Positions 16,532-24,599 of a stretch of DNA of 32,823 bases are shown one piece after another. The stretch's first letter is position 1; every line of letters starts with the position of its first letter. Below the pieces are notes generated by a model that was given only the letters and a program-made list of their open reading frames with translations, searched no databases and was not told the origin of the DNA. A program made the position numbers and the translations under genes. This stretch comes from UBA6165 sp044233745 (GTDB lineage Bacteria > Bacteroidota > Bacteroidia > Flavobacteriales_D > Crocinitomicaceae). The stretch spans positions 1 to 32,823 of the forward strand of contig JBIIJN010000023.1 in NCBI GenBank assembly GCA_044233745.1. The letters are read 5' to 3'.

Positions 16532-19063
16532 TTATAATTCTCCAAGATTCATACCAATCGTGAAGTGGAATTGACCTCTGTAACCACGACTTAGAATTTG
16601 CTGGTTGTGCGTGCCATATCCTTGCGAATGTGGATCCAACATATCGAAGCCCCAACCGTAGTCTAAGCCCAACATACCAAACATAGGCAAGAAAATTCTA
16701 ACACCAATACCAGCACTTCTCTTCACATTGAAAGGATTGTAGTTTCTGATGCTCGTGTAAGTATTCCCAGCCTCCGCGAAACCGAGTATAAAGAAAGTAG
16801 CACTTGGATTCAAGGAAATAGGGTAGCGCAATTCTAAAGTGAATTTGGTCGCCAATGGGTCCCCGATTTGCGATGCCACGGCAAGATCATCATAGCCTCT
16901 AAGGGCAATAATTTCGCGGCCGTCCATCATCCCAATTCCTGTCAAACCACTACCGCCCATATAGAATCGCTCCATTGGGGAAACTCCTTTTGAAGCGCTA
17001 TACGTGCCCATAAATGCGAAACCAAAACGCGGCATCAAAACCAATTTTTTATCTTTAGTTAAGGGGAAGAAATATTCACCTGTAAACTTGATTTTATACA
17101 TTTCAATGAAGTTGAACAAATCCGATTGTGTATAGCTAGAATAGTCGCTAACACCATCAAAAAGAGAGTACATCGGTGTTGTTTTGAAACTCAAATTGAT
17201 TTTTGAGCCACCTCTAGGATAGATGAAATCGGTAATTGAATTCCTAGATAAGGCCATTTTGTAGGCAAACATATTCCCGTAGCCTTTATCAATGGCGAAC
17301 CAATTGCCCCCGTTGAACACTTCATAATAATTGTACGAAAGTTCATGATACACCGTGAAATAATCGTCTGGCCATTTCAAACGTTTACCCAATCCAACGC
17401 CTACACCTGTAATGTTGATTTTTGATAATCCTGCCTGCGATGCACCACCAAACAAACCACCTTGGTCCATGCGGCTGTGATTGGCCCAAAACGAAAGCGA
17501 GGTTGGTTTTTTACCTCCTAACCAAGGTTCTGTAAAAGACAAATTATAGGATTGGAAGAAACGTCCGTTGGCTTGACCTCGGATACTGAATTGCTGACCA
17601 TCACCAGCAGGAAGCGGTTGCCAAGCAGATTTATTGAAGATGTTTTTGATAGAGAAATTGTTGAACGACAAGCCCAATGTTAATATTACACGACCGAAAC
17701 CGTAGCCTCCAGAAAGTTCAATTTGATCTGAGGGGCGTTCTTCAACGATAAATTCGATATCCACAGTGCCATCTTGTGGGTTGGGAATTGGATTCACTTG
17801 GAAGGCTTCAGGGTTGAAGTAGCCCAATTGCCCCAATTCGCGTTGCGTACGAATGATGTCGTTTCGGTTGAATAAATCCCCGGGTCTGATTCGGATCTCT
17901 CTGCGAATCACGTTTTCATTGGTTTTGGTATTGCCGCGAATGATGATGTTTCTCACTCGGGCCTCTTTTCCTTCCACAATACGCATTTGATAGTTGATGC
18001 GATTGCCTTCGGTGATAGAAACTTCTACAGGTACCAAGTTGAAGAAAAGGTAGCCTCTATCCATGTATTGTGAAGAAATGTCGCGTCCATCTGGACTCAT
18101 GAAAAGTCGTTGCTCCAATAATGCTTGGTTGTAGGGGTCGCCAGGCTTGATGCCCAAAACGGTGTCTAGAAACCCTGTTGTGAAGATAGAGTTGCCCACC
18201 CACTCAATTTCTCCAAAATAATACATCTGACCTTCTTCAATTTTAATGTCGATCATCAGATTTTTATTGTCTAAAAGGTAAACAGAATCGCTAACAATAG
18301 TTGCATCGCGCAATCCATTTTCGTTAAATTTACGAATAACATTTTCTTTGTCCCGTCGGTAAGCTGCTTGGCTATATTTCGATTTTTTGAATAGATTGAG
18401 TAAACTTCTGCGTTTGGTATCTTTCATAGAACGACGCAACTTTCCGGCTTTGATACTCTCGTTACCAGTAAAAGTAATGTCTTTGATTTTTACTTTATTT
18501 CCTTTTTCCACGTTGATCACAAAGTATTCGGCATTGTTGACCAAAGTGTCTTTGTAGCGCTCAATATTTACTTGCACCTGATAATATCCCTTTTCTAAAT
18601 AGTAGCCTCGAACTCGGAATCGAGTAACATTAATGAGGTTTTCCGAAATTGTACGACCCGAATACAGATTGATTTCTTCTCGAATTTTATCTGCATCTTT
18701 TTTCGTTACATTATCACTGAATCTGAAATAGGACAATTTAGGTCTGGTTTGCACTTTGATTCTTAAATACGCAATATCCCCCGTAATTTTATCCACGGTA
18801 ATTTCTACATCAGAGAATAGACCTTCTTCCCACAGGTTTTTGATCGCTTGAGCGATTTTTTCACCGGGAATCATAACGCGGTCGCCTTGTTTTAATCCAG
18901 CAATGGCACGAAGTGCGTTGTGGTCGAAATTATCTGCTCCTTCCACGGCAATCGGGCCCAATTCATATTCTTGTGGTTTCAAATAATCTTGAGCATGCAC
19001 TTGGATTGGCGTTGCGCCGAGTATCAACAAAGAAAGAATAAAAAGGAATTTGTTCATGTGCAT
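16532..19063 (-). CDS. bamA: Outer membrane protein assembly factor BamA (Omp85)
   Basis: An 843-residue Omp85 protein, the core of the machinery that folds beta-barrels into the outer membrane. A signal peptide covers residues 1-25 (ending QVHAQ). POTRA-like repeats fill roughly residues 30-430; one shows ARVRNIIIRGNTKTNENVI and RPGDLFNR, typical of the last POTRA. The rest is the 16-strand barrel, with the conserved FYMGGSGL and ALRGYDD region corresponding to the lid-loop RGF/RGY motif. The last residues are GMNLGEL rather than the usual aromatic end. Two ATGs, 19063 and 19057, are possible starts. It begins right after the uppS stop. Confidence 0.95.
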   Translation of the reverse strand: MHMNKFLFILSLLILGATPIQVHAQDYLKPQEYELGPIAVEGADNFDHNALRAIAGLKQGDRVMIPGEKIAQAIKNLWEEGLFSDVEITVDKITGDIAYLRIKVQTRPKLSYFRFSDNVTKKDADKIREEINLYSGRTISENLINVTRFRVRGYYLEKGYYQVQVNIERYKDTLVNNAEYFVINVEKGNKVKIKDITFTGNESIKAGKLRRSMKDTKRRSLLNLFKKSKYSQAAYRRDKENVIRKFNENGLRDATIVSDSVYLLDNKNLMIDIKIEEGQMYYFGEIEWVGNSIFTTGFLDTVLGIKPGDPYNQALLEQRLFMSPDGRDISSQYMDRGYLFFNLVPVEVSITEGNRINYQMRIVEGKEARVRNIIIRGNTKTNENVIRREIRIRPGDLFNRNDIIRTQRELGQLGYFNPEAFQVNPIPNPQDGTVDIEFIVEERPSDQIELSGGYGFGRVILTLGLSFNNFSIKNIFNKSAWQPLPAGDGQQFSIRGQANGRFFQSYNLSFTEPWLGGKKPTSLSFWANHSRMDQGGLFGGASQAGLSKINITGVGVGLGKRLKWPDDYFTVYHELSYNYYEVFNGGNWFAIDKGYGNMFAYKMALSRNSITDFIYPRGGSKINLSFKTTPMYSLFDGVSDYSSYTQSDLFNFIEMYKIKFTGEYFFPLTKDKKLVLMPRFGFAFMGTYSASKGVSPMERFYMGGSGLTGIGMMDGREIIALRGYDDLAVASQIGDPLATKFTLELRYPISLNPSATFFILGFAEAGNTYTSIRNYNPFNVKRSAGIGVRIFLPMFGMLGLDYGWGFDMLDPHSQGYGTHNQQILSRGYRGQFHFTIGMNLGEL

Positions 19064-19064
19064 A

Positions 19065-19805
19065 TTATTTTACTTGTTCAGAAACTAATCCAAACCTGCG
19101 TTCTCTGTTTTGATAATCGTAAATAGCTTCGGCCAAATGTTCTGCGTCAAAATCGGGCCAAAAAACTTTTGAAAAGAACAATTCTGAGTAAGAACTTTGC
19201 CATAGTAGGAAGTTACTCAAGCGATGTTCGCCGCTGGTTCTGATGACCAATTCAGGGTCGGGCATTGCAGCTGTGGTCAGGTGGTTGCTGAATTCTAAGT
19301 CGTTGATGTTTTCCAAGTCAAGATTGCCAGCTTGTACCTTGGACGCAATTTGTTTCACAGCTTCAATAATTTCCCATTTCGCACTGTAGTTCAACGCCAA
19401 AACCAAATTGATTCTGCTGTTTGTGCTGGTTCGTTCAATAGCATCGTATAAAGTTTGTCGGCATGAATCGGGTAAACCATCTGTATTACCGATGGTAATT
19501 AAACGAACACCATCTTCGTGCAGACCATCGACTTCTTTAACGATTGTATTCACGAGTAAATCCATCAATCCATCTACTTCTTCTTTCGGTCGATTCCAAT
19601 TTTCAACGGAAAAGGCATAAAGCGTTAGGTATTGCACTCCGAGTTCCGCGGCAGCTTTCAAGGTTCTACGAACCGCCTCAACGCCAGCAAAATGCCCAAA
19701 GAGTCTCTCTTGACCATTTTGTTGGGCCCAACGGCCGTTTCCATCCATAATTATTGCAATATGCTTGGGAACGTTATTGGGGTTGATGTGATTCAAATAA
19801 TTCAT
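19065..19805 (-). CDS. uppS: Isoprenyl transferase (undecaprenyl diphosphate synthase)
   Basis: A 246-residue cis-prenyltransferase. The catalytic Asp is in IIMDGNGRWA (Asp21), and FSVENWNRP and the C-terminal ELVIRTSGEHRLSNFLLWQ are the family signatures for diphosphate and isopentenyl binding. It makes the C55 carrier lipid used for peptidoglycan and other surface glycans. It is the first gene of the uppS-bamA-ompH-ompH cluster, an arrangement common in Bacteroidota that groups envelope biogenesis genes. A possible promoter lies just upstream at 19830-19860. Confidence 0.95.
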   Translation of the reverse strand: MNYLNHINPNNVPKHIAIIMDGNGRWAQQNGQERLFGHFAGVEAVRRTLKAAAELGVQYLTLYAFSVENWNRPKEEVDGLMDLLVNTIVKEVDGLHEDGVRLITIGNTDGLPDSCRQTLYDAIERTSTNSRINLVLALNYSAKWEIIEAVKQIASKVQAGNLDLENINDLEFSNHLTTAAMPDPELVIRTSGEHRLSNFLLWQSSYSELFFSKVFWPDFDAEHLAEAIYDYQNRERRFGLVSEQVK

Positions 19806-19829
19806 TCTGTATTGTGCGAAAACAAGGTG

Positions 19830-19860
19830 CGAAAATACTACAGATAACGCACATTGACAA
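19830..19860 (-). promoter_or_regulatory. Possible promoter of uppS-bamA-ompH cluster
   Basis: On the minus strand TTG (19860-19858), 20 bases, then TATTTTCG (19837-19830) is one mismatch from the TAnnTTTG layout. It would give a leader of roughly 20 bases. If real, it places the large inverted-repeat element upstream of the promoter and not in the uppS leader. Confidence 0.35.
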
Positions 19861-19883
19861 TGTTTATTTCATAAAAAACTAAA

Positions 19884-20149
19884 AACCTGAGTTCGATTAA
19901 TATTTCTGGCTCAGACCGCTTGTAAATAGTTAGATTCAACTGAACTGAACGAGGCATGGTAATCCATGTTGAGTGAGGTTCAGGAAGAAGATGACTGTTT
20001 ACAAGCGGGATTAGTGTTCAACTTTTCATTTTAACTCATCTGATTGTCGTTGTATTTACTCGATTTAGCCCGCTAAACCTTCGTAAACACGCCTAAATCA
20101 GCTGGTTAAAATGAAATCTGAGCCTTGAAATATGAATTGAACACAGGTT
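19884..20149 (+). ncRNA. Candidate structured RNA or folded DNA element, three-way junction, unknown class
   Basis: Three nested inverted repeats account for most of this 266-base stretch. The outer helix pairs 19884-19915 with 20117-20149 (29 Watson-Crick pairs, one G-T, two mismatches, one small asymmetric bulge). The next base, 19916, begins arm 1: 19916-19932 pairs with 19992-20008, inside which 19945-19950 pairs with 19978-19983 and 19955-19959 with 19964-19968 around a TAAT loop. Arm 2 pairs 20024-20035 with 20105-20116, ending exactly where the outer helix resumes, then 20040-20045 with 20096-20101, 20052-20059 with 20083-20090 (one mismatch) and 20064-20068 with 20073-20077. The G-T pairs in the outer helix and arm 1 would be A-C mismatches on the other strand, so a + strand RNA is favoured. 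No promoter is obvious. It could instead be a MITE-like repeat. I do not recognise a known RNA family. Confidence 0.6.
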
Positions 20150-20150
20150 A

Positions 20151-20180
20151 AAAAAGGGATACATAGCATGCATCCCTTTA
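20151..20180 (-). terminator. Rho-independent terminator after atpC
   Basis: AAAGGGAT (20153-20160) pairs with ATCCCTTT (20172-20179). On the minus strand the stem is followed by a run of T, so it should end the atpD-atpC transcript, whose stop codon lies 20 bases before. Confidence 0.75.
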
Positions 20181-20199
20181 AAACTATTTGTTCAGGTTC

Positions 20200-20490
20200 T
20201 TATTCAGCGAGAACAATTACCTTGTTGTTTTGCATTTCAATAACGCCTCCTTTGATGTGAACAAAGAGCTGCTTATCATTTTTAGAAGATACTTCTACTT
20301 TTCCTTCGATTGGGTCAAAAGTTTGTGTGGCTTGTGCCAAATCGATTTTGATTGTACCTTTAGTTAGACCCGAAATAATTGGTGCGTGGTTGCTCATCAA
20401 TTGAAATGATCCGTTTGCGCCAGGAAGCACAACAGATGTAACTTCGCCGCTGAACAATTTCGCTTCGGGGGTGATTATTTCTAAGATCAT
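20200..20490 (-). CDS. atpC: F0F1 ATP synthase subunit epsilon (short form)
   Basis: A 96-residue epsilon subunit, part of the central stalk of ATP synthase. It shows the N-terminal beta-sandwich domain from MILEIITPEAKLFSGEV through GSFQLMSNHAPIISGL to GGVIEMQNNKVIVLAE, and then stops. The helical hairpin domain that follows in longer epsilon subunits (about 135 residues in E. coli) and that inhibits ATP hydrolysis is absent. It follows atpD by 18 bp and is closed by a terminator. Confidence 0.93.
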   Translation of the reverse strand: MILEIITPEAKLFSGEVTSVVLPGANGSFQLMSNHAPIISGLTKGTIKIDLAQATQTFDPIEGKVEVSSKNDKQLFVHIKGGVIEMQNNKVIVLAE

Positions 20491-20508
20491 AAACTGTTTT
20501 GTTGTTTA

Positions 20509-22011
20509 TTATACTTCGGCTAACATTTTCTCACCAGCTGCAATCGCTTCTTCGATACTACCTTTCAAGTTAAATGCTGCTTCAGGGTATTTGTCCAATT
20601 CACCGTCCATAATCATGTTGAATCCTTTGATGGTTTCTTGAATATCAACCAAAACACCTGGGATACCAGTAAACTGCTCCGCTACGTGGAATGGTTGAGA
20701 AAGGAAACGCTGAACACGACGTGCGCGGTGAACAATCATTTTGTCTTCTTCAGACAATTCGTCCATACCCAAAATCGCGATAATATCTTGAAGTTGTTTG
20801 TAGCGTTGTAATGTTTCTTTCACTCTCTGCGCACAATCATAATGTTCGTCGCCAACAATTTCAGGAGTCAAAATGCGTGAAGTCGAATCCAATGGGTCAA
20901 CCGCTGGATAGATACCCAACTCTGCAATTTTACGTGACAATACTGTAGTTGCATCCAAGTGAGCAAATGTTGTTGCTGGAGCAGGGTCAGTCAAGTCATC
21001 CGCAGGTACATAAACGGCCTGAACAGATGTAATCGAACCTCTTTTTGTAGAAGTAATACGCTCCTGCATCGCACCCATTTCTGTAGCCAAAGTTGGCTGG
21101 TAACCTACCGCTGATGGCATACGACCCAAAAGAGCCGACACCTCAGAACCTGCTTGTGTGAATCGGAAGATGTTATCCACGAAGAAAAGGATATCTTTTC
21201 CTTGACCTTCTCCATCACCATCGCGGAAATATTCAGCCAAAGTCAAACCAGACAAGGCAACACGAGCACGTGCACCTGGAGGCTCATTCATTTGACCAAA
21301 CACGAAAGTTGCTTTTGATTCCTCAAGCGCTTTTGTATCTACTTTAGAAAGATCCCATCCTCCATTTTCCATGGAATGCATGAATTCTTCACCATATTTT
21401 ATAATACCAGATTCCAACATCTCACGAAGTAAGTCATTACCCTCACGAGTACGCTCACCTACACCAGCGAAAACTGAAAGACCACCGTGACCTTTGGCGA
21501 TGTTGTTGATCAATTCCTGAATCAATACTGTTTTACCTACACCTGCACCACCGAACAAACCGATTTTACCACCTTTTGCGTAAGGTTCAATCAAGTCAAT
21601 TACTTTGATACCTGTGAAAAGGATTTCTGTTGCAGTAGAAAGGTCTTCAAATTTCGGTGCCGGACGGTGAATAGGCAAACCGTTGGCATTAGAAACAGAG
21701 CTCATGCCGTCGATGGCTTCACCAACTACGTTGAACAATCTACCTTTAATTGCTTCGCCAATTGGCATTTTAATCGCAGATCCTGTAGAAACTGCTTCCA
21801 TACCACGTGTGAAACCATCCGTGGAGTCCATAGAGATGGCACGAACAGTGTCCTGACCTGTATGTTGTTGAACCTCAAGAACAACAACTGTTCCATCTGC
21901 TTTTCGCACCTCAAGTGCATCGTAAATACTTGGAAGAGCAGAGCCCTTGTCAAATTTAACGTCAACAACAGGACCGATAACCTGTGCAACTTTACCTTTA
22001 ATTGAAGCCAT
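20509..22011 (-). CDS. atpD: F0F1 ATP synthase subunit beta
   Basis: The 500-residue catalytic subunit of ATP synthase. The Walker A motif is GGAGVGKTVLI (about residue 155), followed by GERTREGNDL with the catalytic Glu region, the Walker B strand DILFFVDNIFRF and the signature PSAVGYQPTLATEMG. Lengths and motifs are normal. Only atpC accompanies it; the a, c, b, delta, alpha and gamma genes are not in the window, consistent with the split atp operon seen in many Bacteroidota. A well-formed promoter lies 38 bases upstream. Confidence 0.97.
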   Translation of the reverse strand: MASIKGKVAQVIGPVVDVKFDKGSALPSIYDALEVRKADGTVVVLEVQQHTGQDTVRAISMDSTDGFTRGMEAVSTGSAIKMPIGEAIKGRLFNVVGEAIDGMSSVSNANGLPIHRPAPKFEDLSTATEILFTGIKVIDLIEPYAKGGKIGLFGGAGVGKTVLIQELINNIAKGHGGLSVFAGVGERTREGNDLLREMLESGIIKYGEEFMHSMENGGWDLSKVDTKALEESKATFVFGQMNEPPGARARVALSGLTLAEYFRDGDGEGQGKDILFFVDNIFRFTQAGSEVSALLGRMPSAVGYQPTLATEMGAMQERITSTKRGSITSVQAVYVPADDLTDPAPATTFAHLDATTVLSRKIAELGIYPAVDPLDSTSRILTPEIVGDEHYDCAQRVKETLQRYKQLQDIIAILGMDELSEEDKMIVHRARRVQRFLSQPFHVAEQFTGIPGVLVDIQETIKGFNMIMDGELDKYPEAAFNLKGSIEEAIAAGEKMLAEV

Positions 22012-22049
22012 AATCGACTATAATTTATTAATGTTTCGAAATTCGGGCG

Positions 22050-22084
22050 CAAAGGTAGCTAATTTATCTTGGATGATATTCAAA
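22050..22084 (-). promoter_or_regulatory. Promoter of atpD-atpC
   Basis: On the minus strand TTTG (22084-22081), 23 bases, then TACCTTTG (22057-22050). The -7 match is perfect; the spacer is slightly long. A transcript start near 22044 gives a leader of about 32 bases. Confidence 0.6.
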
Positions 22085-22290
22085 TATTTATCAAGATTTT
22101 ATTGACAAAGGAAATTTTGTATATCTGGCTTGTTGTCAATAATTTAATCTAAATGAATTCTCAAGGGAATTGAAACATACATAGACACATTCAGATTGTT
22201 GCAAGTGGCGGGCTTCCACTAAAGTTGATTCAGCCGACTATCAATTTCTGATTTTATCATGATACTGCTCTGCTGGAGCTTGATAATTTG
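22085..22290. other. Intergenic region with small inverted repeats, no gene seen
   Basis: The gap between the atpD promoter and the end of the binding-protein-like gene. It contains a 9-bp perfect inverted repeat, TATTGACAA (22100-22108) with TTGTCAATA (22133-22141), plus a few shorter hairpins. None has a clear T run for a terminator, and no open frame looks coding. Confidence 0.4.
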
Positions 22291-23151
22291 CTACAAAAAC
22301 AGCGTTCCGTCCCAATCCTTGGCATTTTCAGGAGAGATAAGTCCCAGTTTCACTAAGTATTGAACGGTTTTTTCTAAATCGTCTTTGTGGTCATTGCACA
22401 AATAGTTCCAATTGGTTTCAATGAGCCAGTTTTTTACTTGACCCAAGCGCAGGTTGTAGCGCCAGGCAAAAACATCGGCTACGTCATCTGAAGTTTTTAA
22501 AGTAGCCGATAATTGTAATACAACCTCAATCATTTTTTTGATTTCTACGAGTTTATCTGGCGAGATATTCCTGGGCACGGCCATCACAAAGCACGGCCAA
22601 GGGGTAACAACCTCATCAATATAGCGGCAACGTTCTTTTATGGTATAAGGAAAAGTGGTGTATTTTTCCCAGAGAAAACCTTGACATTCATTGTTTTCTA
22701 AAGTATTCAAACATGCCTCAATGTCTCCAGCCACTTGGAAGTTAATTTTACCCAAATCCCAGCCTTCGTAGTCGGCTTTCACATAGGTCATCAAATGTGA
22801 TCCTGAGCCAAAGCGACTGATTACAAAGGTTTTGTCTTTTAGATCGTCGAAAGTTTTGATATCGCTGTTGAATGGAACGTGAATGCCCCAGCGCAAAGGA
22901 GAGCTTACATATACCTCAATGATTGCTGCATCCAAATGGTCTTCTAAAATCGCTTTGATGACGCCCTCTGTGAGCAGGATGGCCATATCCAATTCGCCAT
23001 CGCGAAGTTTTTTGACCATTTGTCCTGTGCCCATGGGTTGGTTTTCCCAAGCAACTTTGTGGTTTAAACCTGCAAAATGTCCTTCTTCAATGGCCAGACG
23101 CCAAGGTAGGTTGAAATGCTCGGGTACGCCCCCGATTTTAATTGATTCCAT
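22291..23151 (-). CDS. Cytoplasmic substrate-binding-fold protein (NMT1/THI5-like, Ca3427-like)
   Basis: A 286-residue protein with the fold of NMT1/THI5 and ThiY-type periplasmic binding proteins: an opening strand KIGGVPEHFNLPWRLAIEEG, then GTGQMVKKLRDGELDMAILLTEG, then FVISRFGSGSHLM. It has no signal peptide or lipobox, so it is expected to remain in the cytoplasm, unlike ABC transporter binding proteins. It resembles the uncharacterised Ca3427-like group; no ligand is known to me. It follows ffh by 32 bp, and no permease or ATPase gene is adjacent. A role as a small-molecule sensor or enzyme is possible, but nothing in the sequence decides it. Confidence 0.65.
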   Translation of the reverse strand: MESIKIGGVPEHFNLPWRLAIEEGHFAGLNHKVAWENQPMGTGQMVKKLRDGELDMAILLTEGVIKAILEDHLDAAIIEVYVSSPLRWGIHVPFNSDIKTFDDLKDKTFVISRFGSGSHLMTYVKADYEGWDLGKINFQVAGDIEACLNTLENNECQGFLWEKYTTFPYTIKERCRYIDEVVTPWPCFVMAVPRNISPDKLVEIKKMIEVVLQLSATLKTSDDVADVFAWRYNLRLGQVKNWLIETNWNYLCNDHKDDLEKTVQYLVKLGLISPENAKDWDGTLFL

Positions 23152-23183
23152 AATGGATAAACGTTTACCTCAGGCTTATGTTT

Positions 23184-24530
23184 TTATAAGCCACCCATTC
23201 CTGGGATATTTTTCATGCGTTGCATCATTTTACCCATTTCCGCACGGTTCCCCATCATTTTCATCATCTTTTTGGTGTCTTCGAATTGTTTGATGAGTCG
23301 ATTTACTTCAGCAATATCGCGACCCGAACCAACTGCGATGCGTTTTCTGCGTTGTGAACTCAAAATTTCTGGACGTTCGCGCTCAGCAGGAGTCATTGAG
23401 AAAATGATGGCTTCCACATATTTGAAGGCGTCATCATCGATATCCGCGCCCTGAGTCATTTTGCTCATCCCGGGAATCATGCCCATCAAGTCTTTCATGG
23501 AGCCCATTTTCTTGATTTGCTGGATTTGACCCAAGAAATCGTTGAAATCGAACTTGTTTTTGTGTATTTTTTTCTGAAGTTTTCTAGCTTCTTCTTCATC
23601 GAATTGCTCTTGGGCGCGTTCTACCAAAGAAACGATATCCCCCATGCCCAAAATACGGTCGGCCATTCTTTTTGGGTAGAACACATCGATGGCGTCCATT
23701 TTTTCGCCCGTACCCACAAATTTGATGGGCTTGTCAACCACCGATTTGATAGAAAGCGCTGCACCACCGCGGGTATCACCGTCTAATTTGGTTAGAATTA
23801 CACCATCAAAATTGATGCGGTCGTTGAAGGCTTTTGCGGTATTCACGGCATCCTGACCCGTCATAGAGTCAACAACGAACAAAGTTTCAGTTGGATTGAT
23901 GGTGTTTTTTACGCGAGCAATTTCGTCCATCATCGCTTCGTCAACGGCCAAACGACCCGCGGTATCGACAATAACAACATTGTGACCATTTTGCTTGGCG
24001 TGCGCAATGGCTGCTTGTGCAATTTTTACAGGGTCTTTTTCTTCTTTGTTGGAATAAACCTCAACGCCCAATTGATCTCCCAAGACATGCAGCTGATCGA
24101 TAGCAGCAGGACGGTAAACATCACAAGCAACCAAAAGCGGTTTTCTGCCTTTTTTATTTTTGAGGTAGTTGGCTAATTTTCCAGAGAATGTTGTTTTCCC
24201 CGAACCTTGCAAACCAGACATCAAAATGATTCCAGGATTGCCTTTGAAATTCAATTCGGCTTCCTGACCTCCCATCAATTCTGCCAATTCTTCGTGACAG
24301 ATTTTGGTCAACAATTGACCTGGGGTGATGGAAGTTAATACGTTTTGCCCGAGAGCTTTGTCTTTTACGCGTTGGGTAAAATCCTTTGCTGTTTTGAAAT
24401 TTACGTCGGCATCCAACAAGGCGCGACGCACTTCTTTCAGCGTTTCAGCAACGTTTACTTCAGTGATTTGACCATGTCCTTTGAGGACCTTAAACGCACG
24501 TTCTAATTTGCCAGATAAATTTTCAAACAT
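23184..24530 (-). CDS. ffh: Signal recognition particle GTPase Ffh
   Basis: A 448-residue SRP54 homologue that binds 4.5S RNA and signal sequences and targets membrane proteins to FtsY. The N domain spans about 1-90. The G domain shows GLQGSGKTTFSGKLA, DVYRPAAIDQL, DTAGRL and TKLDGDTRGGAA. The methionine-rich M domain covers about 300-448, with MGMIPGMSKM, SSQRRKRIAVGSG (RNA-binding) and a Met-rich tail ending IPGMGGL. A TAACTTTG -7 element lies 22 bases before the ATG. Confidence 0.96.
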   Translation of the reverse strand: MFENLSGKLERAFKVLKGHGQITEVNVAETLKEVRRALLDADVNFKTAKDFTQRVKDKALGQNVLTSITPGQLLTKICHEELAELMGGQEAELNFKGNPGIILMSGLQGSGKTTFSGKLANYLKNKKGRKPLLVACDVYRPAAIDQLHVLGDQLGVEVYSNKEEKDPVKIAQAAIAHAKQNGHNVVIVDTAGRLAVDEAMMDEIARVKNTINPTETLFVVDSMTGQDAVNTAKAFNDRINFDGVILTKLDGDTRGGAALSIKSVVDKPIKFVGTGEKMDAIDVFYPKRMADRILGMGDIVSLVERAQEQFDEEEARKLQKKIHKNKFDFNDFLGQIQQIKKMGSMKDLMGMIPGMSKMTQGADIDDDAFKYVEAIIFSMTPAERERPEILSSQRRKRIAVGSGRDIAEVNRLIKQFEDTKKMMKMMGNRAEMGKMMQRMKNIPGMGGL

Positions 24531-24552
24531 AATTGACAGAAATTTGGGGATG

Positions 24553-24560
24553 CAAAGTTA
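24553..24560 (-). promoter_or_regulatory. -7 promoter element for ffh
   Basis: The minus strand reads TAACTTTG, matching TAnnTTTG, 22 bases before the ffh start codon. No clear -33 partner was found at the expected spacing. Confidence 0.45.
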
Positions 24561-24599
24561 GGAAAAAATGAAGTTGAAAGTGATAAGATTCAAATGATA

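Noticed and set aside
19884..20149. A retron non-coding RNA as explanation for the folded element
   Set aside because: Retrons need an adjacent reverse transcriptase gene; both neighbours are housekeeping genes on the other strand, and the outer helix is much longer than usual a1/a2 pairing.
19884..20149. An attenuator or riboswitch in the uppS leader
   Set aside because: A possible uppS promoter lies between the element and uppS, and the G-T pairs favour transcription from the opposite strand.
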